A stretch of 64,000 nucleotides of DNA, taken from NCBI RefSeq assembly GCF_008704935.1, contig NZ_CP023692.1:1922001-1986000 (forward strand), given 5' to 3'. The DNA is from Streptomyces vinaceus (GTDB lineage Bacteria > Actinomycetota > Actinomycetes > Streptomycetales > Streptomycetaceae). Position 1 is the stretch's first letter. Every line of letters starts with the position of its first letter. The translations under genes were made by a program, and so were the position numbers. The notes beneath the pieces were generated by a model. The model was not told the origin of the DNA and did no database searches. It saw only the letters and a list, made by a program, of their open reading frames with translations. This document shows, in pieces, positions 25,865 to 34,834 of the stretch.

Positions 25865-26845
25865 CTAGCGGCCCCCGGGCCGGAGCCCTCCGCCGGGCGC
25901 ACCGGCGGAACCCCGGGCCTCCCCGGCCGCATGCCCCTGTACGGGCCGTGCTGCCGCTGCAGAGCCCCTTTGGCCACCCCACGCGATGTCGTGGCCGTCG
26001 CTTCGCCGCGGGGCCGTCTCCGAGGCCGTCACGAAGCCGGTGAACGGCGCGATCTTCGTGTACACCCCCGGACTGTCGGGGCGTCCGCACCCCCGCCCCC
26101 AGGACACGAGCCCGATGAGCTTGCCCTGGGCGACCAGCGGGCCCCCGCTGTCCCCCTGACAGGCGTCCCGCCCGCCGTCGCGGTGCCCCGCGCACACCAT
26201 GGAGTCGGGCCGGTACTGCCCGTCGGCGTCGCCGGGGTAGGCCTGCCGGCAGACCTCGTCCGACAGCACCGTCACGCGCGCGGCGCGCAGCGCGTACGCG
26301 TAGTCGCCGAATCCGCTCGTATCGCCCCAGCCGTACACCGCCGCCTCGCCGCCCGCGGCGTAGCCGGGATGCCCCGCCCCGGCCATGGGGAGCACGTAGT
26401 GGGCGGGCACGGCCTCGGCCAGCTCCAGTACGGCCAGGTCCCCGGCATTGCTGCGGGCGTCGTACCCCGGGTTCACCCGGGCCGAGCGGACCGGGATCTC
26501 ACGGCCCTCGGCCGCGCGCAGTTCGGTCCGCCCGGTGATCACCCGGAAATCGCGGACGGACTCGACGGGGCCGCCCAGCACCTGGCGGCCCAGGCAGTGC
26601 GCCGCGGTCAGCACCTTGGTCGGGCCCACGATGACGCCCCCGCAGAACTGGCCGCCGCGCGTACCCCCGAACCGGTCACGGCTGGCGAGGGCCACCACCC
26701 ACGGGCTGTCGGCCGCCTTCACCGGCTTCCCGCCGATCACCACACTGTCCGCGGCTGCGTGCGGCGCCTGGGCCAGCGGCGCCGCGGCCGCCCCCGCCAC
26801 CAGGGTCAGCGCGCCCGCCAGAGCACGGGAAATGGGACGACGCAT
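25865..26845 (-). CDS. Secreted trypsin-like serine protease
   Basis: 326 residues. Signal peptide to about residue 32 (MRRPISRALAGALTLVAGAA...). S1 family triad: H83 (TAAHC), D136 (AGDLAVL) and S233 (GDSGGP). D227 sits at the bottom of the S1 pocket, so cleavage after Lys/Arg is expected. Cys residues at 68, 84, 199, 218, 229 and in GRGCGRP fit three disulphides. Activation would expose VIGG (residues 36-39). The last about 45 residues are a Gly/Ala/Arg-rich tail beyond the normal S1 end, which may be a processed extension. No functional link to neighbouring hrdB is apparent. Confidence 0.9.
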   Translation of the reverse strand: MRRPISRALAGALTLVAGAAAAPLAQAPHAAADSVVIGGKPVKAADSPWVVALASRDRFGGTRGGQFCGGVIVGPTKVLTAAHCLGRQVLGGPVESVRDFRVITGRTELRAAEGREIPVRSARVNPGYDARSNAGDLAVLELAEAVPAHYVLPMAGAGHPGYAAGGEAAVYGWGDTSGFGDYAYALRAARVTVLSDEVCRQAYPGDADGQYRPDSMVCAGHRDGGRDACQGDSGGPLVAQGKLIGLVSWGRGCGRPDSPGVYTKIAPFTGFVTASETAPRRSDGHDIAWGGQRGSAAAARPVQGHAAGEARGSAGAPGGGLRPGGR

Positions 26846-26896
26846 GAGGCCTCCTGACTCTGAGTGTGCATGACTCCACCCAGAGTGGGACGCCAA

Positions 26897-26924
26897 GTGG
26901 CCGTGCGCACCCGCGCACGGCCAC
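26897..26924 (-). terminator. Terminator after hrdB
   Basis: Perfect 12-bp stem (26897-26908 and 26913-26924) with a 4-nt loop, about 50 bp past the hrdB stop. A second GC-rich imperfect hairpin lies between it and the stop. Confidence 0.75.
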
Positions 26925-26972
26925 CTCCGTACGGCCCCGGCCCGGCCTTGCGCGGCCCGGCAGGTCCGGCTG

Positions 26973-28547
26973 TCAGTCCAGGTAGTCGCGCAGGACCTGG
27001 GAGCGGGACGGGTGACGCAGCTTCGACATCGTCTTGGACTCGATCTGACGGATCCGCTCGCGCGTGACGCCGTAGACCTTTCCGATCTCGTCGAGGGTCT
27101 TCGGCTGGCCGTCGGTGAGGCCGAAGCGCATCGAGACCACGCCGGCCTCGCGCTCGCTGAGGGTGTCGAGCACCGAGTGCAGCTGCTCCTGGAGGAGCGT
27201 GAAGCTGACGGCGTCGGCCGGGACGACCGCCTCGGAGTCCTCGATGAGGTCGCCGAACTCGCTGTCGCCGTCCTCACCGAGCGGGGTGTGCAGGGAGATG
27301 GGCTCGCGGCCGTACTTCTGGACCTCGATGACCTTCTCGGGGGTCATGTCGAGTTCCTTGGCCAGCTCCTCCGGGGTGGGCTCGCGGCCCAGGTCCTGGA
27401 GCATCTGGCGCTGGACGCGCGCCAGCTTGTTGATGACCTCGACCATGTGCACCGGAATGCGGATGGTGCGGGCCTGGTCGGCCATGGCGCGCGTGATCGC
27501 CTGGCGGATCCACCAGGTCGCGTACGTAGAGAACTTGTAGCCCTTGGTGTAGTCGAACTTCTCGACCGCACGGATCAGGCCCAGGTTGCCCTCCTGGATC
27601 AGGTCCAGGAAGAGCATGCCGCGGCCGGTGTAGCGCTTGGCCAGGGAGACCACGAGGCGGAGGTTGGCCTCCAGCAGGTGGTTCTTGGCGCGGCGGCCGT
27701 CCTCGGCGATGATCTCCAGCTCGCGCTTGAGCTTGGGCGCCAGCTTGTCGGAGTTGGCCAGCTTGTCCTCGGCGAACAGGCCCGCTTCGATGCGCTTGGC
27801 GAGCTCGACCTCCTGCTCGGCGTTGAGGAGGGGGACCTTGCCGATCTGCTTGAGGTAGTCCTTGACCGGGTCGGCGGTGGCGCCGGCCACGGCGACCTGC
27901 TGGGCCGGGGCGTCGTCCTCGTCGTCGGAGATGACGAAGCCCTTGCTCTCGCCGCCGTCCTCTTCCTCCTCGGCTTCCGCCTTGACCGCGCCGGGGCCCT
28001 CCTCGGGGGACTCCTCCTCGCCGGCCTCGTCGGCGTCCTTCTTGGCGGCGGTCTTCTTCGCGGCCGTCTTCTTCGCGGCCGTCTTCTTGGCGGGAGCCGC
28101 CTTCTTGGCCGCCGTCTTCTTCGCCGCGGTCTTCTTCGCGGCGGGCTCGGTTCCGGGCTCCTCCGCGGGAGCGTCCACGGGCTCCGGATCCACCGTTTCG
28201 GCCGCGGGTGCCGCGGCTGCGACGGTCCGCGCAGCCGTCGTCTTCGCCGCGACGGTCTTCGTGGCCGTCCGCTTGGCCGGGGTCTTCGCTGCGACGCTCT
28301 TGCGGGTGGTGCGCTTGGGCGACTCCGCGGCACTGACCATCAGCGTCACACCCTCTTCCTCGAGGATCTGGTTGAGGCTGCGCAGAACATTCTTCCACTG
28401 GGTCGCAGGAATCTGGTCAGCCTCGAAGGCCCGACGCACGTCATCGCCGGCGATCTGCCCCTCGGCCTTGCCCCGCTCGATGAGCGCCATCACAGACTCG
28501 GAATCGGCGATCTCCGGCGGGAGCGTACGGGATGTGCTGGCCGACAC
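26973..28547 (-). CDS. hrdB: Principal sigma factor HrdB (sigma-70 group 1)
   Basis: 524 residues from a GTG at 28547 with GAGAGG upstream. Region 1.1-like segment at residues 5-70. A long basic/acidic linker follows, with tandem TAAKK repeats (136-170) and an Asp/Glu-rich stretch (171-212). Region 1.2 is at about 225-255, region 2 at 290-365 ([45 protein letters not shown]), region 3 to about 440 and region 4 at 450-524 ([19 protein letters not shown]). It directs RNA polymerase to housekeeping promoters. The Lys-rich linker is characteristic of Streptomyces HrdB. The neighbour whiH upstream is as expected for Streptomyces. Confidence 0.97.
   Translation of the reverse strand: MSASTSRTLPPEIADSESVMALIERGKAEGQIAGDDVRRAFEADQIPATQWKNVLRSLNQILEEEGVTLMVSAAESPKRTTRKSVAAKTPAKRTATKTVAAKTTAARTVAAAAPAAETVDPEPVDAPAEEPGTEPAAKKTAAKKTAAKKAAPAKKTAAKKTAAKKTAAKKDADEAGEEESPEEGPGAVKAEAEEEEDGGESKGFVISDDEDDAPAQQVAVAGATADPVKDYLKQIGKVPLLNAEQEVELAKRIEAGLFAEDKLANSDKLAPKLKRELEIIAEDGRRAKNHLLEANLRLVVSLAKRYTGRGMLFLDLIQEGNLGLIRAVEKFDYTKGYKFSTYATWWIRQAITRAMADQARTIRIPVHMVEVINKLARVQRQMLQDLGREPTPEELAKELDMTPEKVIEVQKYGREPISLHTPLGEDGDSEFGDLIEDSEAVVPADAVSFTLLQEQLHSVLDTLSEREAGVVSMRFGLTDGQPKTLDEIGKVYGVTRERIRQIESKTMSKLRHPSRSQVLRDYLD
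28038..28142. repeat. 15-bp tandem repeats encoding TAAKK in hrdB
   Basis: Seven imperfect 15-bp units encode (T/K)AAKK-type pentapeptides (residues 136-170). Such repeats can vary in number between strains. Confidence 0.8.
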
Positions 28548-28718
28548 GAACAACCTCTCGGAACGATGGAAACGGCTTCCGACCCCGGCCGGATGGTGCT
28601 GGACCGGAGCCGACGACCACCGACTGGGGATGGGCCGGGGGCGCGGGCAGGGGCCGGGGAGCTGCACAGCACCCGCAAGGGCTGCTGTCTTCCCTCCGTC
28701 GGCCATCACCTCTCTAGG

Positions 28719-28745
28719 TCATCGCTCGACCTCGCGGAGTGTTAC
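28719..28745 (-). promoter_or_regulatory. Candidate ECF-type promoter of hrdB
   Basis: On the minus strand GTAAC (28745-28741), 16 bases, then CGATGA (28724-28719), giving a leader of about 165 nt before the hrdB GTG. The pattern fits an ECF sigma promoter, and hrdB of Streptomyces is reported to depend on the ECF factor ShbA. I do not know the ShbA consensus well enough to be sure. Confidence 0.4.
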
Positions 28746-28820
28746 GCCCAATCTTCGTGGCCCGAGTCACACCCCGGCCGCCCGACCGCCCCGGCGCCCG
28801 CCCCGCCGCCCGTCCGCGCG

Positions 28821-29708
28821 TCAGTGCTCGCGCGGGGCGGGGACCACGCGCTCGACCTCCGGGTGCACCGTCAGCAGCTGGCGCATGGCGTTCTCGGCAC
28901 CCGTCGCGTCGCCGGCGGCGAGGGCCTCGACGATGCGGGCGTGGTGCGCGACGCAGGTCTCGCTCGGACGGTCGCAGGCGGTGATGGGGCTGCCGGAGAC
29001 CTGGAGCGCGGAGGAGACGATGCCCGAGAGGTGCTCCAGCATGCGGTTGCTCGCGACCTGGATGAGCAGGGCGTGGAACTCGTTGTCGGCGCGCGCGAAG
29101 GTGATCGCGTCGCCCTGGCCGAGGGCGTGGCCCATGATCTCGACCATGTCGGCGAGGCGCTGCTGGATGTCCGGGCGCCCGTGGCCGGCCGCGAGGCGGG
29201 CGGCGAGGGGCTCGATGGTCCAGCGGAGCTCGTTGAGCTCGCGGCGCTGGTCGTCGCGCTGGGGGCCGAAGGCGCGCCACTCGATGATGTCGGGGTCGAG
29301 GAGGTTCCAGTCGGCGACCGGCCGGACGCGGGTGCCGACGTTGGGGCGGGCGCTGACGAGGCCCTTGGCCTCCAGCACGCGCAGCGATTCGCGGACCACC
29401 GTGCGGGAGACCTCGAAGCGCTGGCCGATCTCCTCGGGGACCAGGGGACGGTCTGCGCCGAGGTCGCCGGAGACGATCATCTGGCCGAGCTGCTGGACGA
29501 GTTGGCCGTGCAGTCCGCGGCCGCGGCTGCCTGCCGCGCGGCGGCCGACCCGGCTCAACTCGACGTCGGCGCCGTCCCAGTGGGGCGCTGCGACGCGGTC
29601 GGTCCCGGAGGCCTCCGCGTAGGGGTAGCGGTCGAGTTCGCCCGGGCCGGCGAGGCCGGAGTCGGCATGGCGGGCGGCGGTCATCATGGTGTGCGCAAGG
29701 GTACTCAC
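28821..29708 (-). CDS. whiH: WhiH, GntR/FadR-family sporulation regulator
   Basis: 295 residues from a GTG at 29708 with AAAGGA just upstream. An N-terminal extension of about 65 residues, then the GntR winged helix (VPEEIGQRFEVSRTVVRESLRVLEAKGLV, about 90-120), then an all-helical FCD effector domain with the metal-type residues in RADNEFH and HHARI. Length, family and position next to hrdB match WhiH of S. coelicolor, an early regulator of aerial hypha septation that also represses itself. Its effector is unknown. The gene would be expressed late, in aerial hyphae, under the sporulation sigma factor WhiG. Confidence 0.85.
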   Translation of the reverse strand: MSTLAHTMMTAARHADSGLAGPGELDRYPYAEASGTDRVAAPHWDGADVELSRVGRRAAGSRGRGLHGQLVQQLGQMIVSGDLGADRPLVPEEIGQRFEVSRTVVRESLRVLEAKGLVSARPNVGTRVRPVADWNLLDPDIIEWRAFGPQRDDQRRELNELRWTIEPLAARLAAGHGRPDIQQRLADMVEIMGHALGQGDAITFARADNEFHALLIQVASNRMLEHLSGIVSSALQVSGSPITACDRPSETCVAHHARIVEALAAGDATGAENAMRQLLTVHPEVERVVPAPREH

Positions 29709-29800
29709 GAATCCTTTGTCGGCCGTGCCCGGATGACCCTTGAGGTCTTTGGTGAAAAGCACACGAAAGGGTGATCGGTGCCACCTACGCAATTGACGAC

Positions 29801-29825
29801 TTATCGTAAAGAACCGGGCTCTTTG
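29801..29825 (-). promoter_or_regulatory. Possible sigma-WhiG-like promoter of whiH
   Basis: The minus strand carries TACGATAA (29808-29801), close to the -10 box GCCGATAA of sigma-WhiG/FliA. CAAA (29825-29822) could be a -35 box, but the spacer is 13 bases, not the usual 15, so this is weak. A perfect palindrome GGACCGGTCC lies farther upstream at 29861-29870. Confidence 0.3.
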
Positions 29826-29913
29826 CGGGGAGTTGCGGTCCGGTTCAGGTGATGCGAACGGGACCGGTCCCCTTCGGACCTTCTGCGGCACCGCAACGAT
29901 CACCAACGGTCCT

Positions 29914-31689
29914 TTACCAACGGACGCGGCTGCGCAGTCCTGTGAACCCATAGGCGCACAACAGGACCATCAGCGACAACAGCAGAGCCGTCCCGACGGG
30001 TTGGGCCATCACCCGCAGGGCGCCCAGGACCAGGCGGTCCGCCTCCGGGGGCCACTGCGCCCAGGCCAGCCCGCGCAGCCGGGCCGCGAGCCCGTTCGCC
30101 GCGTACGCGGAGGGCCCGTCCAGCGCCTTGCGTACGAGCGGTACGACGATGACCGGTACGGCGAGCACGGCGGCCAGGCCCGCGACCGCCGACCGGAAGA
30201 CGCCGGAGGCCAGCACGCCGGCCCAGGCGCAGCCGACGAGCAGCCCGGCCCAACTCGCGGCCGGGGCGAGCCACTCCCCGGGGGCGCGCAGCGGGCCGCG
30301 GTCGAAGACGAGCTTCAGCGCGGCGGCGTCGGCGGTGACCGCGAGGGCGCCGAAGGTCAGGGCGAGGGCGGCGCTGACCGCCAGTTTGGCGGCGAGCAGG
30401 CCCAGGCGGCGCGGCACGGTGCCCCGGTCGGCGGCGAGCGCGGGGTAGCGGTACTCCTCGCCGAAGGCGAGGGCGCCCAGCAGTCCGGCGCCGAGGGCGG
30501 CGGGGGGCAGGGGCAGCACCTGCGGCCAGGCGGCGAGCAGCCGGTTCTGCGCGGTGCCGCCGGCCCGGGCCAGGACCAGGGCGGTGACGGCGGAGAGGAC
30601 GACGACGACGGCCGCGACGAGCAGCGGCGTGGCGGTACCGAAGACCCGGCACAGCTCGTAGCGCAGCGGCCGCAGCGGTCCGCCCACCCGGCGCACGGTG
30701 GAGGCCGGCCGCATGCTGCGGGCCGCGGCGGTGGCGGCGATCGCGTGCGCCCGGGCGGCGGTGGCCGCGCCCGGCTCGGTGCGCGCCTGCGGCACCGGCG
30801 GTGCGGGCGGGGGCGCGCCGGCGTCCCCGGTCTCGTCGGCGAGTTGGTGGACCAGCACACCGTGCCGGAACGCCGCCTCCCCCACCTCCGCGCAGCTGCT
30901 GCCGTACACCGACAGCCGGCTGCCGCTCTCCTCGACGACCTCCACCGCGCGCTGGGCGGCCCGGGCCTCCCGGCCGAGTACGTCGGCCAGCCGGGCCGCG
31001 TACGGGCTGCGTACGGCGACCCGCGGGCGCAGCCGGGTCCGGGCGAACTCGGCTGCGTCCTGGTCGGCGACGAGCCGGCCCGCCTCGATGGTGACGACCC
31101 GGTCCGCGCTGCGGGCGGCCTCCTTGGCATCGGCGGTGGTGAAGAGGACCGCGCCGCCGAGGGAGGCGTGCTCGCGCAGGAGCCCGTGGAGCCAGCCGCG
31201 TTCACGGGCCGGGAGTCCGGCGGCGGGCTCGTCGAGGAGCAGCGTGCACGGGTCGGCGAGCAGGGCGGCGGCCAGCGCGACCCGGCGCTCCATGCCGAGC
31301 GAGAGCGAGCCCAGCCGCTGGTCGCGCAGGCCGGCGATGCCGACGACCTGCATCATGGTGTCGGCCCGGGAGGCCGGCACCCCGGCGGCGGCGCACAGCA
31401 TCCGCAGCTGGCTCAGGACGGTCCGCGCCGGATTGCCGGGCACGTCGCCGAGCAGCACCCCGACCTCACGGCCGGGATACGGGATCCGGTGCAGCGGCCG
31501 GCCGCGGAAGTAGGTGACGCCGCGGCCCGGTTCGAGTTCGAGCATGAGCCGCAGTGCGGTGGTCTTGCCCGATCCCGGCTCACCGAGGAGGGCGGTCACG
31601 GTTCCCGGGCGGGCCTCAAGGGTGAGGTCGTCCACCAGGGGTGGGAGGTCTCGACGGGGTGTGCTGGTGAGTCCGATGGCCTGGAGCAT
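29914..31689 (-). CDS. ABC transporter, fused ATPase and membrane domains
   Basis: 591 residues from the ATG at 31689. ATPase domain at about 15-230: Walker A GEPGSGKTT, a variant signature LSLGMERR and Walker B CTLLLDEP. After a linker rich in Pro and Ala (about 290-350), six hydrophobic segments form an ABC-2-like membrane domain to the C-terminus. A one-polypeptide half-transporter exporting an unknown substrate, probably working as a homodimer. It is upstream of whiH on the same strand, but 205 bp separate them, so cotranscription is uncertain. Widely conserved in Streptomyces at this position, to my recollection. Confidence 0.82.
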   Translation of the reverse strand: MLQAIGLTSTPRRDLPPLVDDLTLEARPGTVTALLGEPGSGKTTALRLMLELEPGRGVTYFRGRPLHRIPYPGREVGVLLGDVPGNPARTVLSQLRMLCAAAGVPASRADTMMQVVGIAGLRDQRLGSLSLGMERRVALAAALLADPCTLLLDEPAAGLPARERGWLHGLLREHASLGGAVLFTTADAKEAARSADRVVTIEAGRLVADQDAAEFARTRLRPRVAVRSPYAARLADVLGREARAAQRAVEVVEESGSRLSVYGSSCAEVGEAAFRHGVLVHQLADETGDAGAPPPAPPVPQARTEPGAATAARAHAIAATAAARSMRPASTVRRVGGPLRPLRYELCRVFGTATPLLVAAVVVVLSAVTALVLARAGGTAQNRLLAAWPQVLPLPPAALGAGLLGALAFGEEYRYPALAADRGTVPRRLGLLAAKLAVSAALALTFGALAVTADAAALKLVFDRGPLRAPGEWLAPAASWAGLLVGCAWAGVLASGVFRSAVAGLAAVLAVPVIVVPLVRKALDGPSAYAANGLAARLRGLAWAQWPPEADRLVLGALRVMAQPVGTALLLSLMVLLCAYGFTGLRSRVRW

Positions 31690-31805
31690 CGCTTCTCTCG
31701 CGGGGGGTGAGACCGCTCTGCGGCAATGTGAGTACCGCAAGCAAGATAACGCGATATGTCCGATTTTCTGGGTAGCCGGGGCGCGCTCGCGTCCGTGTCG
31801 ACGCG

Positions 31806-32552
31806 TCAGACTTCGGGCCGCAGCATCGGAGGGTTGAGCAGCGTCGCCCCGCCGGCCCGGAACAGCTGGGCGGGCCTGCCGCCCTGACGGGTCGTCGTCC
31901 CCCCGGCCGGCACCAGGAACCCGGGGGTCCCGGTGACCTTGCGGTGGAAGTTGCGCGGGTCGAGGGCCACGCCCCATACGGCCTCGTAGACCCGGCGCAG
32001 CTCGCCGACGGTGAACGCGGGCGGGCAGAAGGCCGTGGCCAGCGAGGAGTATTCGATCTTGGAGCGGGCCCGCTCCACCCCGTCGGCGAGGATCCGGGCG
32101 TGGTCGAAGGCGAGCCCCGAGGCCGCCTGGTCCGAGGCGGCCAGCAGTTCGTCGACGGGGGCCCAGCGCGCGCTGTTGGCGTCGCCGCCCGCCCGGGGCG
32201 CGGGCAGGTCCGGAGCCAGGACCAGATGCGCGACGCTGACGACGCGCATGCGCGGATCGCGCTTCGGGTCCCCGTACGTGGCCAGCTGTTCGAGGTGGGC
32301 GCCGTTGTCCGCGCCGGGGTCGGCCGGGTCATGGGCGCACAGGCCGGTTTCCTCGGAGAGCTCGCGGGCCGCGGCCGCGGCCAGGTCCTCGTCCCCTCGG
32401 ACGAAGCCTCCGGGCAGGGCCCAGCGTCCCTGGAACGGCTGCTCACCCCGCCGGACGACGAGCGCGCAGAGCGCGTGACGTCGCACGGTGAGCACGACCA
32501 GGTCGACAGTGACAGCGAAGGGCGGATAGGCCGACGGGTCGTAGGGCGACAT
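31806..32552 (-). CDS. Nudix hydrolase with NrtR-type C-terminal winged helix
   Basis: 248 residues. N-terminal Nudix fold with an intact Nudix box: G49, E55, R63-E64-L65, E67-E68 and G70-L71. The C-terminal part (about 160-248) contains ARSKIEYSSLATAFCPPAFTVGELRRVYEAVWG, typical of the winged helix in NrtR-like proteins, then NFHRKVTGTPGFL. NrtR regulators sense ADP-ribose or related NAD metabolites and control NAD genes. Enzymes of the same build cleave ADP-ribose. The intact box leaves both roles open. An inverted TCGTC/GACGA pair (32566-32580) lies just upstream and may be its operator. Confidence 0.83.
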   Translation of the reverse strand: MSPYDPSAYPPFAVTVDLVVLTVRRHALCALVVRRGEQPFQGRWALPGGFVRGDEDLAAAAARELSEETGLCAHDPADPGADNGAHLEQLATYGDPKRDPRMRVVSVAHLVLAPDLPAPRAGGDANSARWAPVDELLAASDQAASGLAFDHARILADGVERARSKIEYSSLATAFCPPAFTVGELRRVYEAVWGVALDPRNFHRKVTGTPGFLVPAGGTTTRQGGRPAQLFRAGGATLLNPPMLRPEV

Positions 32553-32565
32553 GCCGCGATCATAG

Positions 32566-32580
32566 TCGTCTGCCTGACGA
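32566..32580. promoter_or_regulatory. Inverted repeat upstream of the Nudix/winged-helix gene
   Basis: TCGTC-TGCCT-GACGA in the 69-bp gap before the start at 32552. The partial symmetry extends outward (ATAG...TAAA). It is a candidate autoregulatory site, not tested against a consensus. Confidence 0.35.
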
Positions 32581-32621
32581 TAAACAGAGCTTTGGTGAGC
32601 ACGGAGGCGGCGACCGCCCGG

Positions 32622-34589
32622 CTACCCGCCCAGTTGCAGCGCATCGGCCGCCTCCTCCACCATGCCGAGGCCGAGCCGGCTGACGCGGACGGCGAACGGT
32701 TCCCCCGAGACCCGCAGGTCACAGAAGCGCAGGGCGCCGAGCGGGGCACCGGGCAGCGGGACGACGGCGACCGTGCCCGCGGGGGCGTCGGGACGCAGCC
32801 CCGCGAGGGCGGTCAGCGCGTGCACCCCGGCGGCGGCGGCCACCGCGGCGGGGCGGCAGGCCGCCGGATGCGGGAGCGGGGCGCTGCCGGCTGTGCGCTG
32901 CTCGGCGGCGTACATCTCCGGCAGCCGGTACCCGAAGCTCTCCGCGGCGTCCAGCAGACCCCGCAGCACCCCTGCGGCCTCCTTCTCGAAGCCGGCCTGG
33001 GCGAGGCCGGCGACCGCCACGGCGCTCTCGTGCGCCCGCACCGCTCCGGAGCGGTGGCCGAAGGGGTTGTGGCCCGGCTCCCGGGAGGCCATGCTCCGCA
33101 GCCCCCAGCCGGAATCCATGGCGGGGGCGCCGAGGAGGCGGGCGAGCTGCTCGCTGCGGACCCGGTCCAGCAGCCCGGGGGCGAGCAGGCCGCCACCGAG
33201 CAGGCCGGTGTCGAGGAGGTGGGCGGCGGCCCCCGTCAGCCGGGGCAGCGGCCGCCCGTCGGGGTGCAGTGCTGCGGCGGGCCGGCCGCCGTCCGGTCCG
33301 TCGATCCAGAACCCGTCCCGGAAGCGCTTGCGCAGTGCGGCCGCCCACTCCCGCCATTCGTCGGCGCCGGGCCGCCCGCACGCGGCGAGCAGGTCGGCCC
33401 CGAGCAGCGCGGCCCGGTGGGCGTGGGCCTGGGTCTCGCAGCGGCGCGGCCCTGGGTCGGGATCGGCCAGGAAGCCGTCCGCCCCGAGGGCGCCGCGCAT
33501 CCAGTCCAGGCACCGCTCGGCCGCCGGGAGGAGCCGGGCCACCTCCTGCTCGGGCATCCCCCAGCGCCGGGCCTCGGCGAGCACCGCCGGGAAGGCGAGG
33601 GTCGCCTCCGTGCCGGTGCACCCGGGCGGCAGCTGCGGCCCCGCCCCGCGCAGCGGCCCGGGGATCTTCCCGGCGTCCGGCTCCCGCCCGCCGGTCTGGG
33701 TCCGGGCCAGGGTGCGCAGCGTGGCCGCCGCGAGCCCGGTCCCGAGCGGGAGCGCCATCCTGGCCGCCCAGAGGGACTCGGCCGGAGCCAGCCCGAGCCG
33801 CCACGGCACTCCGGCGGCGAGGAAGGCGTCGCCGGGCTCCTGCGGATCCCGCATCAGCAGGGCTCCCAGGTCCTCGACGCTGCGGCGGAACCAGGCCCCG
33901 ACCCGCGGGTCGTCCCCCTCGGCCCGGGCGGCGGCCAGCGGATTGGCCACCTGCCCGGCCGGGGCGCGGGAAACGCGGTCCCGCGTGGTCCGCAGCTCGA
34001 TGGTGCGCGATTCGCCCGGTCCCAGGTCGAGCTGCCAGCGCAGCAGCCCCGCCGAGGCGAGCGCGTCGTCGGGGGCCGGGTCTGCGGCGGTGACCGCCTG
34101 GGCCTCCCCGCTGCTCCAGCGCAGCCCGGCGGCGTGCACCCCGGCGGGCAGTTCGGGCCCGGCCCGGCCGGCGGCCACCGCGGCCAGCTCGGCCAAGTCG
34201 GTGCCGAGCAGCAGCTCCACGGGCAGGCGCAGGGGCCGGGCGGTGAAACTGCGCACGGTGATCCGCTCGGTGCCGTCCGCGTGCCGGATCCGCTCCACGC
34301 CGATGTCGGGATCGGGCCCGGCCTCCGCCCCGGTGCGGACGGTCGCGGTGAAGGAGGCCCGGTCGGAGCCGAGGCTGCGCCCCTGGACGGCGACCGGATC
34401 CCGCCCTCCGACGCGGAGCACGCAGCGGGAGAGCAGCCGGCGCCCGGAGCGGTAGATCCCGTCGATCCCCCGCCCGGTCAGCTGGCCGTGCTCCGGCGAA
34501 ATGACCAGGCAGGGCGCGGCGACGCAGATGACGGCCCCGTGCACGGGCGGCAACTCGGTCCTGCGGGCGGGCGGTACGGAGTGGGCCAT
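32622..34589 (-). CDS. Glycogen-debranching-enzyme-like (amylo-alpha-1,6-glucosidase family) protein
   Basis: 655 residues from the ATG at 34589. The N-terminal about 230 residues match the beta-sandwich GDE N-terminal domain (VAAPCLVISPEHGQLTGRGIDGIYRSGRRLLS). The rest is an (alpha/alpha)6-type domain with WGMPEQ, FWIDGPDGG, GWGLRSMA and a Glu/Tyr-rich stretch LPEMYAAEQ near the end. Homologues are annotated as amylo-alpha-1,6-glucosidases that trim glycogen branches, but this Streptomyces group is uncharacterised and I cannot confirm catalytic acids. No glycogen genes adjoin. 245 bp without a gene separate it from the DUF4192 gene upstream. Confidence 0.75.
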   Translation of the reverse strand: MAHSVPPARRTELPPVHGAVICVAAPCLVISPEHGQLTGRGIDGIYRSGRRLLSRCVLRVGGRDPVAVQGRSLGSDRASFTATVRTGAEAGPDPDIGVERIRHADGTERITVRSFTARPLRLPVELLLGTDLAELAAVAAGRAGPELPAGVHAAGLRWSSGEAQAVTAADPAPDDALASAGLLRWQLDLGPGESRTIELRTTRDRVSRAPAGQVANPLAAARAEGDDPRVGAWFRRSVEDLGALLMRDPQEPGDAFLAAGVPWRLGLAPAESLWAARMALPLGTGLAAATLRTLARTQTGGREPDAGKIPGPLRGAGPQLPPGCTGTEATLAFPAVLAEARRWGMPEQEVARLLPAAERCLDWMRGALGADGFLADPDPGPRRCETQAHAHRAALLGADLLAACGRPGADEWREWAAALRKRFRDGFWIDGPDGGRPAAALHPDGRPLPRLTGAAAHLLDTGLLGGGLLAPGLLDRVRSEQLARLLGAPAMDSGWGLRSMASREPGHNPFGHRSGAVRAHESAVAVAGLAQAGFEKEAAGVLRGLLDAAESFGYRLPEMYAAEQRTAGSAPLPHPAACRPAAVAAAAGVHALTALAGLRPDAPAGTVAVVPLPGAPLGALRFCDLRVSGEPFAVRVSRLGLGMVEEAADALQLGG

Positions 34590-34834
34590 GGGTCGCCTTG
34601 TCTGGGCTGTCTGCGCTCCGGCCTGTTTCGCTGGGCGGCGGCGCGGCCGGGCCCGCGCCGCCCTCCAGCTGAACGCCCCCGCCCCCGCCCGGGTCACGGG
34701 CCCCGGTGGCGGCTGCGCCCGTACTGGGCCGTGCCGGTGACGGAGCCTGCGCCTCAGGGCGGTCGCGGCGGTGCCCAGGATCCGCCGTGCGGAGCTCCCC
34801 GCGCCGCGACCCGCGCCCGGGCCCCGGTCCGGGC
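34590..34834. other. Gene-free gap between DUF4192 and debranching-like genes
   Basis: 245 bp of very GC-rich sequence. Open frames cross it in several frames, but none has a ribosome site or a recognisable domain. A short GC-rich self-complementary patch (about 34640-34660) could be the DUF4192 terminator. Confidence 0.4.
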
